Shown here: one piece after another, positions 25,847-32,495 of the stretch
Numbering within the stretch: position 1 is the first letter of the stretch
Layout of the letters: every line of letters begins with the position of its first letter
From: Clostridiales bacterium
Lineage (GTDB): Bacteria > Bacillota > Clostridia > Oscillospirales > Oscillospiraceae
Direction of reading: 5' to 3'
Length of the DNA stretch: 34,647 nucleotides
NCBI GenBank assembly: GCA_022781505.1
Contig: JALETK010000094.1
Coordinates: 1 to 34,647, forward strand
Translations under genes and position numbers: made by a program
Notes under the pieces: model-generated
Told to the model about the DNA's origin: nothing
The model's input: the letters and a program-made list of their open reading frames with translations, nothing else
Database searches by the model: none

Positions 25847-26089
25847 ATGAAACGCATTAAGGAAGCCTGCATTTGGAAGACCATTTCCTTCCTCATGAAA
25901 GATGACATGGATCAGGAGCTGGGGGCCGCTGCCGTGAAGGCGGAGGTAGCCGCCTACAAGGCCAGCCTGGACCGCCGGGGCACCAAGTACCGCATCCTGG
26001 AGGAGACCACCCAGCCCGACGGCAACGTGATTCTGAAGATTAAGATGCAATACAACGATCATCCCGTTGGCCACTACCTGGACGGCTGA
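25847..26089 (+). CDS. Small conserved-looking protein of unknown function
   Basis: An 80-aa, probably cytoplasmic protein: MKRIKEACIWKTISFLMKDD at the start, a charged helical middle with many Ala and Lys (ELGAAAVKAEVAAYKASLDR), then strands (TKYRILEETTQPDGNVILKIKMQYN) and the ending PVGHYLDG. A helix followed by a beta hairpin is the likely fold. I see no catalytic motif and do not recognise the family. The start is ATG 25847, behind a perfect AAAAGGAGG about 10 bases upstream. It is a single-gene unit between a near-consensus promoter and a bidirectional terminator, which argues that it is a real, well expressed gene despite its size. Confidence 0.75.
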   Translation: MKRIKEACIWKTISFLMKDDMDQELGAAAVKAEVAAYKASLDRRGTKYRILEETTQPDGNVILKIKMQYNDHPVGHYLDG

Positions 26090-26112
26090 GCCGCGCCCGG
26101 GCGCTTTTTCAT

Positions 26113-26150
26113 AAAAAATTCGCGATGGCAGATGCCACCGCGAATTTTTT
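26113..26150. terminator. Bidirectional terminator between convergent genes
   Basis: ATTCGCG and CGCGAAT arms, plus TGGCA/TGCCA inside, are flanked by six A on the left and six T on the right, so it can end transcripts of the 80-aa gene (plus) and of the YibE/F gene (minus). A smaller GCGCCCGGGCGC-TTTTT hairpin precedes it. Confidence 0.9.
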
Positions 26151-26187
26151 CGGGCCAGGGGTGCTGTGCTTTCCGAGGCTTGAGGGT

Positions 26188-26217
26188 GAGATCCTTCGCT
26201 GTCCGCTCAGGATGACA
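26188..26217 (-). repeat. Half copy of the GTCATCC repeat module
   Basis: GAGATCCTTCGC...GCTCAGGATGACA is the reverse complement of the TGTCATCCTGAGC...GAAGGATCT arm found at 4110 and 32126. It lies between convergent genes. Confidence 0.7.
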
Positions 26218-26248
26218 GAGCGGGGAGCGCGGGGAGGGGAGACAGGGG

Positions 26249-27376
26249 TCAGGGGGTGGTGGTCTTGGCGCTGCCGAGGACGGCGGCGGTGAGGGCGGCG
26301 GCGCAGGGGATGGACATGACCACGGCCATGCTGCCGATCAGGCCCTTCACCGCCTCCACCACAATGAAGTCTGTGTTCAAAAGGCTGATGGCGGGCATAC
26401 AGTACATGTAATAGATGACAATGAGATTGAGGCTGCTTCCCACAAAGGCCAGAATCAGGGTGTTGGTCATGGTGCCCATGATGTCCTTGCCGATGTTCAT
26501 GCCGCTTTTCCGCAGCTGCTTGGGGGTGATGGCCGGGTTCTGATCCCGGAGCTCGTACAGGGAGGAGACGATGGACATGCAGGTGTCCATCACCGCTCCC
26601 ATGGAGGAGATCAGGATTCCCGCGGTGAGCAGGTTGTCAATGCGGAATTTGGTGTTCTCCGTGATGAACAGCAGGTTTTCCACCTCCGGTGTGTTCAGGG
26701 TGGAAATCCACCCGAAGCGGCCCACCAGCCAGGCGAGGACGCCCGCGAAGGCGGTGCAGAGGGTGCAGCAGGCTGTGGCGATGAGGCTCTTTTTGCACAG
26801 TCCATTGAGAACCACCATGGTGTACAGGGTGGACAGGAGCACCACCAGGATGGCTGCCGGAATGGCCGGGACCCCGTTAATCAGCATGGGGATAAACAGG
26901 AATACCACGTTGAGCAGGGTCACCACCAGGGCCGCCACAGCGGCCAGGCCCTTTTTCCTGCCGTAGAGAATCACCATTCCCAGAAAGGCCGCCAGGAGAA
27001 GCACCAGAAGGCCGCTGCGCTCATAGGACATGATGTTGGCGGTGATGAAGCCGTCGTAGCTTCCCAGGATGTAGCGGGTGCCCACGGTTCCCTCCAGAGG
27101 GGTGGTTCTGGTGACGAAGTTCAGAACCTGGACGGTGGTTCCCTTGTGGGGGCCGGAGTTGATCTCCAGCTTCAGGGTCTGCTTGCCGATGCGGATATAG
27201 CTGTAATCCGGGTCCTGCCCCACGTCGCTCTCCACCACCTCCGAAACGGTGGCCTTTGCGTACTCGATGCCCTCCGGGTAATCTCCCGGCCGGGCGAACT
27301 CCAGGCTCCCGTTGTAGGCCCACAGGAGCCCTGTGTACAGGAGAATGAATAAAATATGGAAAATTGCCTTTTTCAT
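26249..27376 (-). CDS. YibE/F-like multi-pass membrane protein
   Basis: A 375-aa protein of the YibE/F family, whose function is not established. It has an N-terminal membrane segment (IFHILFILLYTGLLWAY), an extracytoplasmic domain of about 110 residues rich in strands (KATVSEVVESDVGQDPDYSYIRIG), then about seven hydrophobic helices from residue 125 on. The conserved family stretch LLTAGILISSMGAVMDTCMSIVSSLYEL is present, with GKDIMGTMTNTLILAFVGSSL after it. The start is the ATG at 27376, with TGAGG 6-8 bases upstream; an ATG at 27388 is possible and adds MRYT. It lies downstream of the metallophosphatase gene on the same strand with a 98-base gap and no minus-strand terminator, so read-through is possible. 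The bidirectional terminator at 26113-26150 ends it. Confidence 0.88.
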   Translation of the reverse strand: MKKAIFHILFILLYTGLLWAYNGSLEFARPGDYPEGIEYAKATVSEVVESDVGQDPDYSYIRIGKQTLKLEINSGPHKGTTVQVLNFVTRTTPLEGTVGTRYILGSYDGFITANIMSYERSGLLVLLLAAFLGMVILYGRKKGLAAVAALVVTLLNVVFLFIPMLINGVPAIPAAILVVLLSTLYTMVVLNGLCKKSLIATACCTLCTAFAGVLAWLVGRFGWISTLNTPEVENLLFITENTKFRIDNLLTAGILISSMGAVMDTCMSIVSSLYELRDQNPAITPKQLRKSGMNIGKDIMGTMTNTLILAFVGSSLNLIVIYYMYCMPAISLLNTDFIVVEAVKGLIGSMAVVMSIPCAAALTAAVLGSAKTTTP

Positions 27377-27409
27377 AGTGTACCTCATGTGACAGAGTGA
27401 AACGGCACA

Positions 27410-27445
27410 GAACCTACGCCCCCGGGGGAGGCGCAGGTTCTTTTT
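27410..27445 (+). terminator. Terminator-like hairpin facing against the flanking genes
   Basis: GAACCTACGCC (27410-27420) pairs with GGCGCAGGTTC (27430-27440) at 10 of 11 positions and is followed by five T on the plus strand. Both neighbouring genes are on the minus strand, so it would stop antisense transcripts; on the minus strand no T-run follows. Confidence 0.5.
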
Positions 27446-27474
27446 GCCGGTGATTGTAGGGAAGCGTCTCTGGC

Positions 27475-29478
27475 TCAGCGGATGAAGCTGGCGATGATGA
27501 TGTAATCCAGAGTGTTCACCACACCGTCCAGGTTGACATCGCAGGAGGCCTCACCGGTCTGGTAGTACATCAGGGCGATGGACAGGTCGGCCAGGGTAAC
27601 TTTCCCGTCGCCGTTGATGTCGCTGGCCTTCTCATAGGAGTGGATGATGGTGGTGGCCTCGCCCTTCAGGATGGTGGAGGTGACGTCCTCAGAGTTCACG
27701 GTCTCGCCGTCCTTAAGAACCTGGACGGTGTTGGCCTTGGTCAGCCGCACGGTGATCTGGTCGGCCTCCACATCGGCCTTCAGCCGGAAGGTGTACTTCA
27801 CCACATCGGTGGCCGTGCCGGCGCTGAAGGGAGCCTGCACGCCAACCATCACATCGCTGACGCCGTTCTCGGTGGAAACGTCGGTGAAGATGGTGTTCTC
27901 CAGGCAGCTCTCCACGCTCACCAGCTCCAGCTGGGATTCGTCGTAGGACAGGGCGGTTTCAAAGGCGTTGGTGTTCAGAATGTTGTTGTAGGAGACGGTG
28001 TACTCCAGGGTGTCCTCCTGCTCCTTGACGATCAGCTCGGTGCCGTTTACATAGGAGGTGGCGCAGTCGGCCAGGTCTCTCTTCACGCTGAAGGAATCAT
28101 AGACATACTTGTCGGTGGTGATGGCGTCCAGGGTGGTGTCGTACTTGAAGTTGTAGGTCACCACGTTGATCTGCTCGTTGGAAACCTCCAGCAGGGTGAT
28201 CACCTGCTCCTTCTTGAGATCGCTGCCCGTATCCGTGGAGTTCACATCCAGGAAGGAATAGTTCAGGGTCAGGGGATCGCCCTCGGAGACGGTGTAGTTC
28301 TTCTTGGAGTACCACTTCAGGCCGCCTGCGTGGCCGCCCACCATGTACAGAGGTGCGTTGTCGGGCTGGAGAATAACGCCGGTGTCATCGATTTCGGGGT
28401 GGGCGTTCTCGCCCTGGGCGGTGACGAAGCCTCTGGAGTAAACGTGGTCATGGCCCTGGAGCACCAGATCCACATCCAGCTCCGCGAAAATAGGAGACCA
28501 GAAGGTTCTGGCGGCAATGATATCGCTGTCCACAATGTGGGAGGCGCCGGTGTAAAGGGACTTGTGGAAGCCCACAATCACCCACTGGCCGTTCTCCTTG
28601 GCGTCGGCCACCTCCTGGCGGAGATAGGCCTCCTGCTGGGCCCGGGCGTCGGTGCTGGAGCGGGCAGCCTCCAGGTTCAGAATGATGAACTTGGCGCAGC
28701 CGTAGTCGAAGCTGTAGACGATCTTACCGGCTTCCTCCGGGGCGTTGATGTGCTGATACATCTCGTTGTTGTCGTGGTTGCCCTGGGTGACGGCGATCAG
28801 GTTGTTGGCGAACATGTCCTCACCGCCGGTGGGGAAGGCGCCGTCGTTGTTGAACAGCCACTGCCACTGGTTCTCGTTGTTGTTGGTGTCGGTGACGTCG
28901 CCTGCCAGGTAGACGAAGTCGGGGTTCATGTTGTTCACCTCGGCCAGGGTGGCGCCCAGGGCCTTGGCGTTGCTGGCGTTGGACACCTGGGTGTCGGCCA
29001 GGTAGGCGAAGGTAAAGGTCTGCTGGTCGTTCTTGGTCAGAGCGGTCTTGAAGGTGCCGTCATAGGTGTTGAAGCCGTCGCCTACGGTGTACCGGTATTC
29101 GGTGTAGGGCTCCAGACCGGAGACCGCGATTTCATGGATGTACTTGCCGGCAATGCCCTGATAGGAGCTGCCCTCAAAATACAGGGTGTCGCCGCCCTCG
29201 GCCTTCTGGATGGAGATGACGGTGGAGGTGTCGGCAACGGTGGTGTAGGTCACGTTCACCTGGGTGGCGGCGTCGTCGCCCACATGGACGTTCAGCTGCC
29301 GGGGAGCCTTGTCCCCGTCGATGACGGAGCTGACTGCAGCGGCCTGGGGCTCCAGGGGGGCCTCCTCGGCGGCCTGGGCCTGGGCAGAGCCGGATACCAG
29401 CAGTGTCAGGGTCAGAGCCAGTGCGCCGGCTCTCTTCAGCACGGACTTGGTGCTATGGTTCCATTTCTTCAGAAGCAT
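27475..29478 (-). CDS. Secreted metallophosphatase with cohesin-like and dockerin domains
   Basis: A 667-aa calcineurin-like (purple acid phosphatase type) enzyme. Order: signal peptide (about 1-37), an N-terminal fibronectin-like domain of the purple-acid-phosphatase kind (about 58-145), and the metallophosphoesterase domain (155-440) with Asp162 (LADTQ), Asp194 (AGDVTD), Asn234-His235 (QGNHDN), His305 (VGFHK) and His343/His345 (LQGHDHVYSRG). A cohesin-like beta domain follows (about 480-590), then a C-terminal type I dockerin (618-667) with two intact calcium loops (DINGDGKVTLAD, DVNLDGVVNTLD). All metal ligands expected are present; the substrate, probably an extracellular phosphate ester, cannot be told. 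The start is ATG 29478 behind AAAGGAGAAGG. It overlaps the upstream cohesin-like gene by 26 bases, which indicates coupled translation. Confidence 0.93.
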   Translation of the reverse strand: MLLKKWNHSTKSVLKRAGALALTLTLLVSGSAQAQAAEEAPLEPQAAAVSSVIDGDKAPRQLNVHVGDDAATQVNVTYTTVADTSTVISIQKAEGGDTLYFEGSSYQGIAGKYIHEIAVSGLEPYTEYRYTVGDGFNTYDGTFKTALTKNDQQTFTFAYLADTQVSNASNAKALGATLAEVNNMNPDFVYLAGDVTDTNNNENQWQWLFNNDGAFPTGGEDMFANNLIAVTQGNHDNNEMYQHINAPEEAGKIVYSFDYGCAKFIILNLEAARSSTDARAQQEAYLRQEVADAKENGQWVIVGFHKSLYTGASHIVDSDIIAARTFWSPIFAELDVDLVLQGHDHVYSRGFVTAQGENAHPEIDDTGVILQPDNAPLYMVGGHAGGLKWYSKKNYTVSEGDPLTLNYSFLDVNSTDTGSDLKKEQVITLLEVSNEQINVVTYNFKYDTTLDAITTDKYVYDSFSVKRDLADCATSYVNGTELIVKEQEDTLEYTVSYNNILNTNAFETALSYDESQLELVSVESCLENTIFTDVSTENGVSDVMVGVQAPFSAGTATDVVKYTFRLKADVEADQITVRLTKANTVQVLKDGETVNSEDVTSTILKGEATTIIHSYEKASDINGDGKVTLADLSIALMYYQTGEASCDVNLDGVVNTLDYIIIASFIR

Positions 29479-30109
29479 GTTCCTTCTCCTTTTTGTTCTT
29501 CTTTTGATTTTGCGATTTATATATCAACGTACCTGCTCCCGCTGCCGCAATCACCGCACAGCAGCCCAGGAGCACGGGCACGCCAATATCCTTTTCTGCA
29601 GGGGCGGAGGTCTGGGGCTCCTCCGGCTGGGTCTCCGGCGGCAGCTCCCACAGCAGGTTGACTACCGTGCCGCAGTCGATGGCGGTGGAGGTGTATTCCT
29701 GCGCCCCGATGGTATAGAGCTTCACATCCTGAATGGCGATGGCCCTGTCGGCGCCGGCCTGACACTGGCCCTCGATGGTCACCGTGGCCGTGCCTGTGAA
29801 GCTGTCCGACCCTTCAAAAAATCCAAACCAGATCAGTCCGTCTGCGGCCTGGGGCCCGGTTACGGAGCCGCCGGAGACGGTGACGGAGGTGATCTCCGTT
29901 CCCTGGCTGCAGAAGACGCCGAATTCCGCCCCTGCGTAGGGAGTCTGGGAGTCAATCTCAATGGTAAAGCTGTACCGCCCGCCGGAGGGCTCCAGCAGAA
30001 TCTCCGTCTCGGGTACGGAGACGGTGGGATAGCCGCTTGCCATGGCCGGAGAGACCAGGCAGAGGGCGGAGGCGGCCAGAAGCGCCGCGCTTTGAATGAA
30101 TTTCCTCAT
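29453..30109 (-). CDS. Membrane-anchored cohesin-like protein
   Basis: A 218-aa surface protein. It has a signal peptide (MRKFIQSAALLAASALCLVSP, cleaved near AMA-SG), one beta-rich domain of about 110 residues that looks like a cohesin (TVSVPETEILLEPSGGRYSF, AGAEFGVFCSQGTEITSV, GLIWFGFFEGSDSFTG), a Pro/Glu/Thr linker (ELPPETQPEEPQTSAPAEKD), one membrane helix (IGVPVLLGCCAVIAAAGAGTLIY) and a short Lys/Glu-rich tail inside the cell. The role inferred is a membrane-tethered receptor for a dockerin-bearing partner, most simply the phosphatase encoded next in the same operon. The cohesin call rests on fold-like pattern, not a diagnostic motif. The start is ATG 30109 behind AGGAAGGA; ATG 30136 is possible but has a weak site and would begin only 8 bases past a -10-like TACAAT. 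Confidence 0.75.
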   Translation of the reverse strand: MRKFIQSAALLAASALCLVSPAMASGYPTVSVPETEILLEPSGGRYSFTIEIDSQTPYAGAEFGVFCSQGTEITSVTVSGGSVTGPQAADGLIWFGFFEGSDSFTGTATVTIEGQCQAGADRAIAIQDVKLYTIGAQEYTSTAIDCGTVVNLLWELPPETQPEEPQTSAPAEKDIGVPVLLGCCAVIAAAGAGTLIYKSQNQKKNKKEKEHASEEMEP

Positions 30110-30143
30110 GGTGTAAGGGTTCCTTCCTGTATTCATTGCCTTT

Positions 30144-30149
30144 ATTGTA
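30144..30149 (-). promoter_or_regulatory. -10-like site of the cohesin-phosphatase operon
   Basis: On the minus strand TACAAT (30149 to 30144) is followed by an AT-rich start region, but no good -35 is found at 16-18 bases. It fits the choice of ATG 30109. Confidence 0.35.
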
Positions 30150-30247
30150 CCGGCCGGATGTAAAATGAGATACCGCGGCCAGGGAAAATCCGGATGAAGA
30201 ACAAATTAAGAATGAAAAATCCATGTATAAAACCTCAGGAATCACCC

Positions 30248-30276
30248 GCAAGTTTTTCCCTTTTCCGCACATACTA
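30248..30276 (+). promoter_or_regulatory. Candidate sigma-G promoter of spoVAD
   Basis: CATACTA (30270-30276) is a perfect match to the forespore -10 element; GCAAG (30248-30252) matches the GHATR-type -35 at 4 of 5, with 17 bases between. Transcription would start about 25 bases before the spoVAD ATG. The spoVA operon of B. subtilis is a sigma-G target. Confidence 0.7.
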
Positions 30277-30307
30277 GGGAAAACCAGAAAACAGGAAGGT
30301 GGAACCT

Positions 30308-31330
30308 ATGGCAAAACAAAAAAGGGGACGGCGGAGCTTCGCCTTTGACACGCCCCCCCGGATTGCGGCCTGGGCCAGCGTGGCCGGGAAGAAGGAATCG
30401 GAGGGGCCTTTGCAGGGCTACTTTGACTATACCAACACGGATACCTATTTTGGAGAGCCCTCCTGGGAGAAGGCCGAGTGCCGGATGCAGCAGCTGGCCC
30501 TGGAGACCCTGCTGGAAAAGGCCGGGAAGACCCCCAAGGATGTGGATATGGTGTTCTCCGGAGACCTGTTGAATCAGTGCATCAGCTCCAGCTTTGCCCT
30601 GCGGAACACGGGGCTGCCGGCCCTGGGCCTGTACGGGGCCTGCTCCACCATGGCCGAGTCCCTGCTCCTGGCCAGCCTCACCGTGGGAGGGGGCTTTGCG
30701 GACCGGGTGGTTGCCATGACCTCCTCCCACTTTGCCGCCTCGGAGCGGCAGTACCGCTACCCCCTGGGCTACGGGGGCCAGCGGACGCCCACGGCCCAGT
30801 GGACGGTCACCGGCTCCGGGGCGGCTCTGGTGTCCATCTCCGGACAGGGGCCTGTGATCACCGCCGCCACCGTGGGAACCATTGAGGATCTTGGCATTGC
30901 CGACGCCAACAATATGGGCGCGGCCATGGCGCCAGCCGCCTTTGAGACCATCCGGGCCCACCTGGACGATCTTAAGGCCGCCCCGGAGGACTTTGATCTC
31001 ATCGTCACCGGGGACCTGGGCAAGGTGGGCAGCGAAATTCTTCTGGATCAGTTTCAGAAATCCGGCGTAAATCTGGGCGGACGGCACCGGGACTGCGGCA
31101 CTATGGTCTTTGACCTGGAGGGCCAGGATGTCCACGCGGGAGGCTCCGGCTGCGGGTGCAGCGCCATTGTGCTGTGCGGGTACCTTCTGGACGGCCTGGT
31201 GAAGAAAAAATACCGGCGGATTCTCTTCTGCGGCACCGGCGCGCTCCTGTCTCCCACCTCCAGCCAGCAGGGGGAGTCCATCCCCGGGGTGTGTCACGCC
31301 GTCTCCATCTCCGCAGAGCGGGAGGGTTAG
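30308..31330 (+). CDS. spoVAD: Stage V sporulation protein AD
   Basis: A 340-aa protein of the SpoVAD family, a thiolase-like fold that binds dipicolinic acid and takes part in its uptake into the forespore and release at germination. Family segments seen: VAGKKESEGPLQGYFDY, TPKDVDMVFSGDLLNQCISSSFALR, GLYGACSTMAESLLLA (thiolase-type Cys region), YRYPLGYGGQRTPTAQWTVTGSGA, GDLGKVGSEILLDQF and DVHAGGSGCGCSA. The length is normal. The start is ATG 30308 behind AGGAAGGTGGA; an in-frame ATG at 30299 would overlap that site. spoVAE follows after 3 bases. spoVAC, normally directly upstream, is absent; the upstream neighbour is divergent. Confidence 0.96.
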   Translation: MAKQKRGRRSFAFDTPPRIAAWASVAGKKESEGPLQGYFDYTNTDTYFGEPSWEKAECRMQQLALETLLEKAGKTPKDVDMVFSGDLLNQCISSSFALRNTGLPALGLYGACSTMAESLLLASLTVGGGFADRVVAMTSSHFAASERQYRYPLGYGGQRTPTAQWTVTGSGAALVSISGQGPVITAATVGTIEDLGIADANNMGAAMAPAAFETIRAHLDDLKAAPEDFDLIVTGDLGKVGSEILLDQFQKSGVNLGGRHRDCGTMVFDLEGQDVHAGGSGCGCSAIVLCGYLLDGLVKKKYRRILFCGTGALLSPTSSQQGESIPGVCHAVSISAEREG

Positions 31331-31333
31331 AAT

Positions 31334-31690
31334 ATGGAATATTTGCAGGCGTTTCTCGTGGGAGGCCTTTTGTGCCTCATCGGCCAGATTTTGGTGGACA
31401 AGACCAGCCTGACCCCCGCCCGGATTCTGGTGTGCTATGTGGTGGGGGGCGTCGTACTCGGAGGCCTGGGGATTTATGAGCCCATTGTGAAGTTCGGCGG
31501 GGCGGGGGCCACGGTGCCCCTCACGGGCTTCGGGTACAACCTGGCCAAGGGCGTCCGGGAGGCGGTGCAACAGGATGGATTCCTGGGCATCTTCCTGGGA
31601 GGCCTGAAGGCCACCGCCGGAGGCATCACCGTGGCCATTGTGGCCGCCTTCCTGGCGGCGCTCATTTTCCGGCCCAAGGACAAGTCGTGA
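31334..31690 (+). CDS. spoVAE: Stage V sporulation protein AE
   Basis: A 118-aa membrane protein of the SpoVAE (SpoVAEb) type, part of the spore inner-membrane channel for calcium dipicolinate. Three to four hydrophobic helices are visible: LQAFLVGGLLCLIGQILVD, ARILVCYVVGGVVLGGLGIY, DGFLGIFLGGLKATAGGITV and AIVAAFLAALIF, with the typical loop EPIVKFGGAGATVPLTGFG. The length is normal. The start is ATG 31334 behind GGGAGGGTTAG, which lies in the spoVAD 3' end, so the two genes form one operon under the forespore promoter at 30248-30276. No spoVAF or gerA-type gene follows; a Gln-rich peptide gene comes 73 bases later. Confidence 0.95.
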   Translation: MEYLQAFLVGGLLCLIGQILVDKTSLTPARILVCYVVGGVVLGGLGIYEPIVKFGGAGATVPLTGFGYNLAKGVREAVQQDGFLGIFLGGLKATAGGITVAIVAAFLAALIFRPKDKS

Positions 31691-31763
31691 ATGAAACCGG
31701 ACACCCAGGGCAAACTACCCCCGCGGAGGGTTCCGCAACAGAACATTCAGGAGGAATTGAACC

Positions 31764-31910
31764 ATGAACCAGAATCAGAACAGCCGTCAGAACCAGCAGC
31801 AGAATCAGCAGAAGAACCAGCAGAACCAGCAGCAGAACCAACAGGAGCAGCAGAAGCAGCAGCAGAAGCAGGAGAACCGCCAGGAGAACAAGACCCAGAA
31901 TCAGCGCTGA
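31764..31910 (+). CDS. 48-residue Gln/Asn-rich peptide
   Basis: The small ORF starts at ATG 31764 and has an excellent ribosome-binding site (AGGAGGAATTGAACC). The product holds 24 Gln and 11 Asn in 48 residues, plus 4 Lys, 3 Arg, 3 Glu and almost no hydrophobic residue. It should be intrinsically disordered. Codons are AAC, CAG and AAG for the most part, with G/C in third position like the neighbours, while the overlapping frame opening at 31691 would have mostly A-ending codons and no ribosome-binding site. It lies 73 bases after spoVAE on the same strand with no terminator between, so it is probably made in the forespore. Its composition recalls gamma-type small acid-soluble spore proteins of Bacillus, but I see no conserved SASP motif. 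Function unknown. Confidence 0.7.
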   Translation: MNQNQNSRQNQQQNQQKNQQNQQQNQQEQQKQQQKQENRQENKTQNQR

Positions 31911-31927
31911 TTCTGTAAATACCCACG

Positions 31928-31961
31928 TTGGGGCTGCCGCAGTATTTTGCGGCAGCCCCAA
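31928..31961 (+). terminator. Hairpin after the Gln-rich peptide gene
   Basis: A perfect 13-bp stem (TTGGGGCTGCCGC, 31928-31940, with 31949-31961) around an 8-base loop. There is no T-run, so termination is likely but not certain. Confidence 0.6.
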
Positions 31962-32020
31962 TTCCATGGGCAGTTGCCCGGCTTTTTTCGGAGGGAACGG
32001 ACTTGGCCGTTCCAAAAGTT

Positions 32021-32398
32021 ACCGGAGGTGCCTTTCCGACGCACCGGCGCAGGAACGGAAAGGCGCAAAGCAGGCGGGGGCTCGCCCCCGCCGGGTACTT
32101 GCAAACCTGCCCGGCACCCCCGACCTGTCATCCTGAGCCAAAGGCGAAGGATCTGGCGCAGGAGGGTTCCGACACGGAGCCCCGGTGTATGAGATCCTTC
32201 GGCTTCGCTTCCGGATGACATGTTGGGGTGCGGCGCGTTTAGCGGGAGTGCCCTGGTTCCGGAAAGCAGGCGGCGGGGGCAAGACCCCCGCCCTACATGG
32301 TGCCTTTCCGTTCGCGCTCCAGTGTATCAGAGGGGCGCTTCCCGCAAAGTATGACAACCTGCAACCCGAATTGACACCCCTGGACAAGACCGTTTCCT
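32021..32398. repeat. Mosaic intergenic repeat, copy B (near-complete palindromic form)
   Basis: This fills most of the gene-free stretch 31911-32495. Left arm 32038-32125 aligns directly with about 3963-4110, including a GC-rich palindrome (32072-32093). The central module 32126-32220 aligns directly with 4110-4206 (TGTCATCC...GATGACA). The right arm 32271-32398 aligns with 3892-4019 in inverted orientation. Copy B is therefore arm-module-inverted arm, while copy A keeps only one arm. No coding potential. Confidence 0.8.
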
Positions 32399-32439
32399 GC
32401 GGGATGAAACGTTGGAGCGGTCAGGGCCGTAGCCTGCGC

Positions 32440-32482
32440 AAAAAAAGACCGAGCCGGCTGGCCCCGAGGGGCTGGCCGGTTC
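32440..32482 (-). terminator. Terminator of the minus-strand S-layer-homology gene
   Basis: Read on the minus strand, a 15-base arm (32482-32468) pairs with 32465-32451, with a few G-U pairs, and is followed by GTC and seven T (32446-32440). Confidence 0.92.
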
Positions 32483-32495
32483 GGCGGGTTACGGG

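Noticed and set aside
27640..29661. 673-codon plus-strand frame opposite the metallophosphatase
   Set aside because: Gly/Val/Leu/Gln-rich mirror frame; the minus strand shows all metal-binding motifs and a signal peptide.
30109..30136. Upstream start ATG 30136 for the cohesin-like gene
   Set aside because: Weak ribosome-binding site and only 8 bases from the -10-like site; ATG 30109 gives a proper signal peptide at the N-terminus.
31764..31910. CAG/AAC-rich stretch as a simple tandem repeat or CRISPR-like array
   Set aside because: No fixed unit length and no spacers; it is better explained as codons for a Gln/Asn-rich peptide.
31691..31918. 75-codon frame directly after spoVAE (Glu/Pro/Ala-rich)
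   Set aside because: It has no ribosome-binding site and mostly A-ending codons, unlike its neighbours; the overlapping Gln-rich frame at 31764 has a perfect site and G/C-ending codons.
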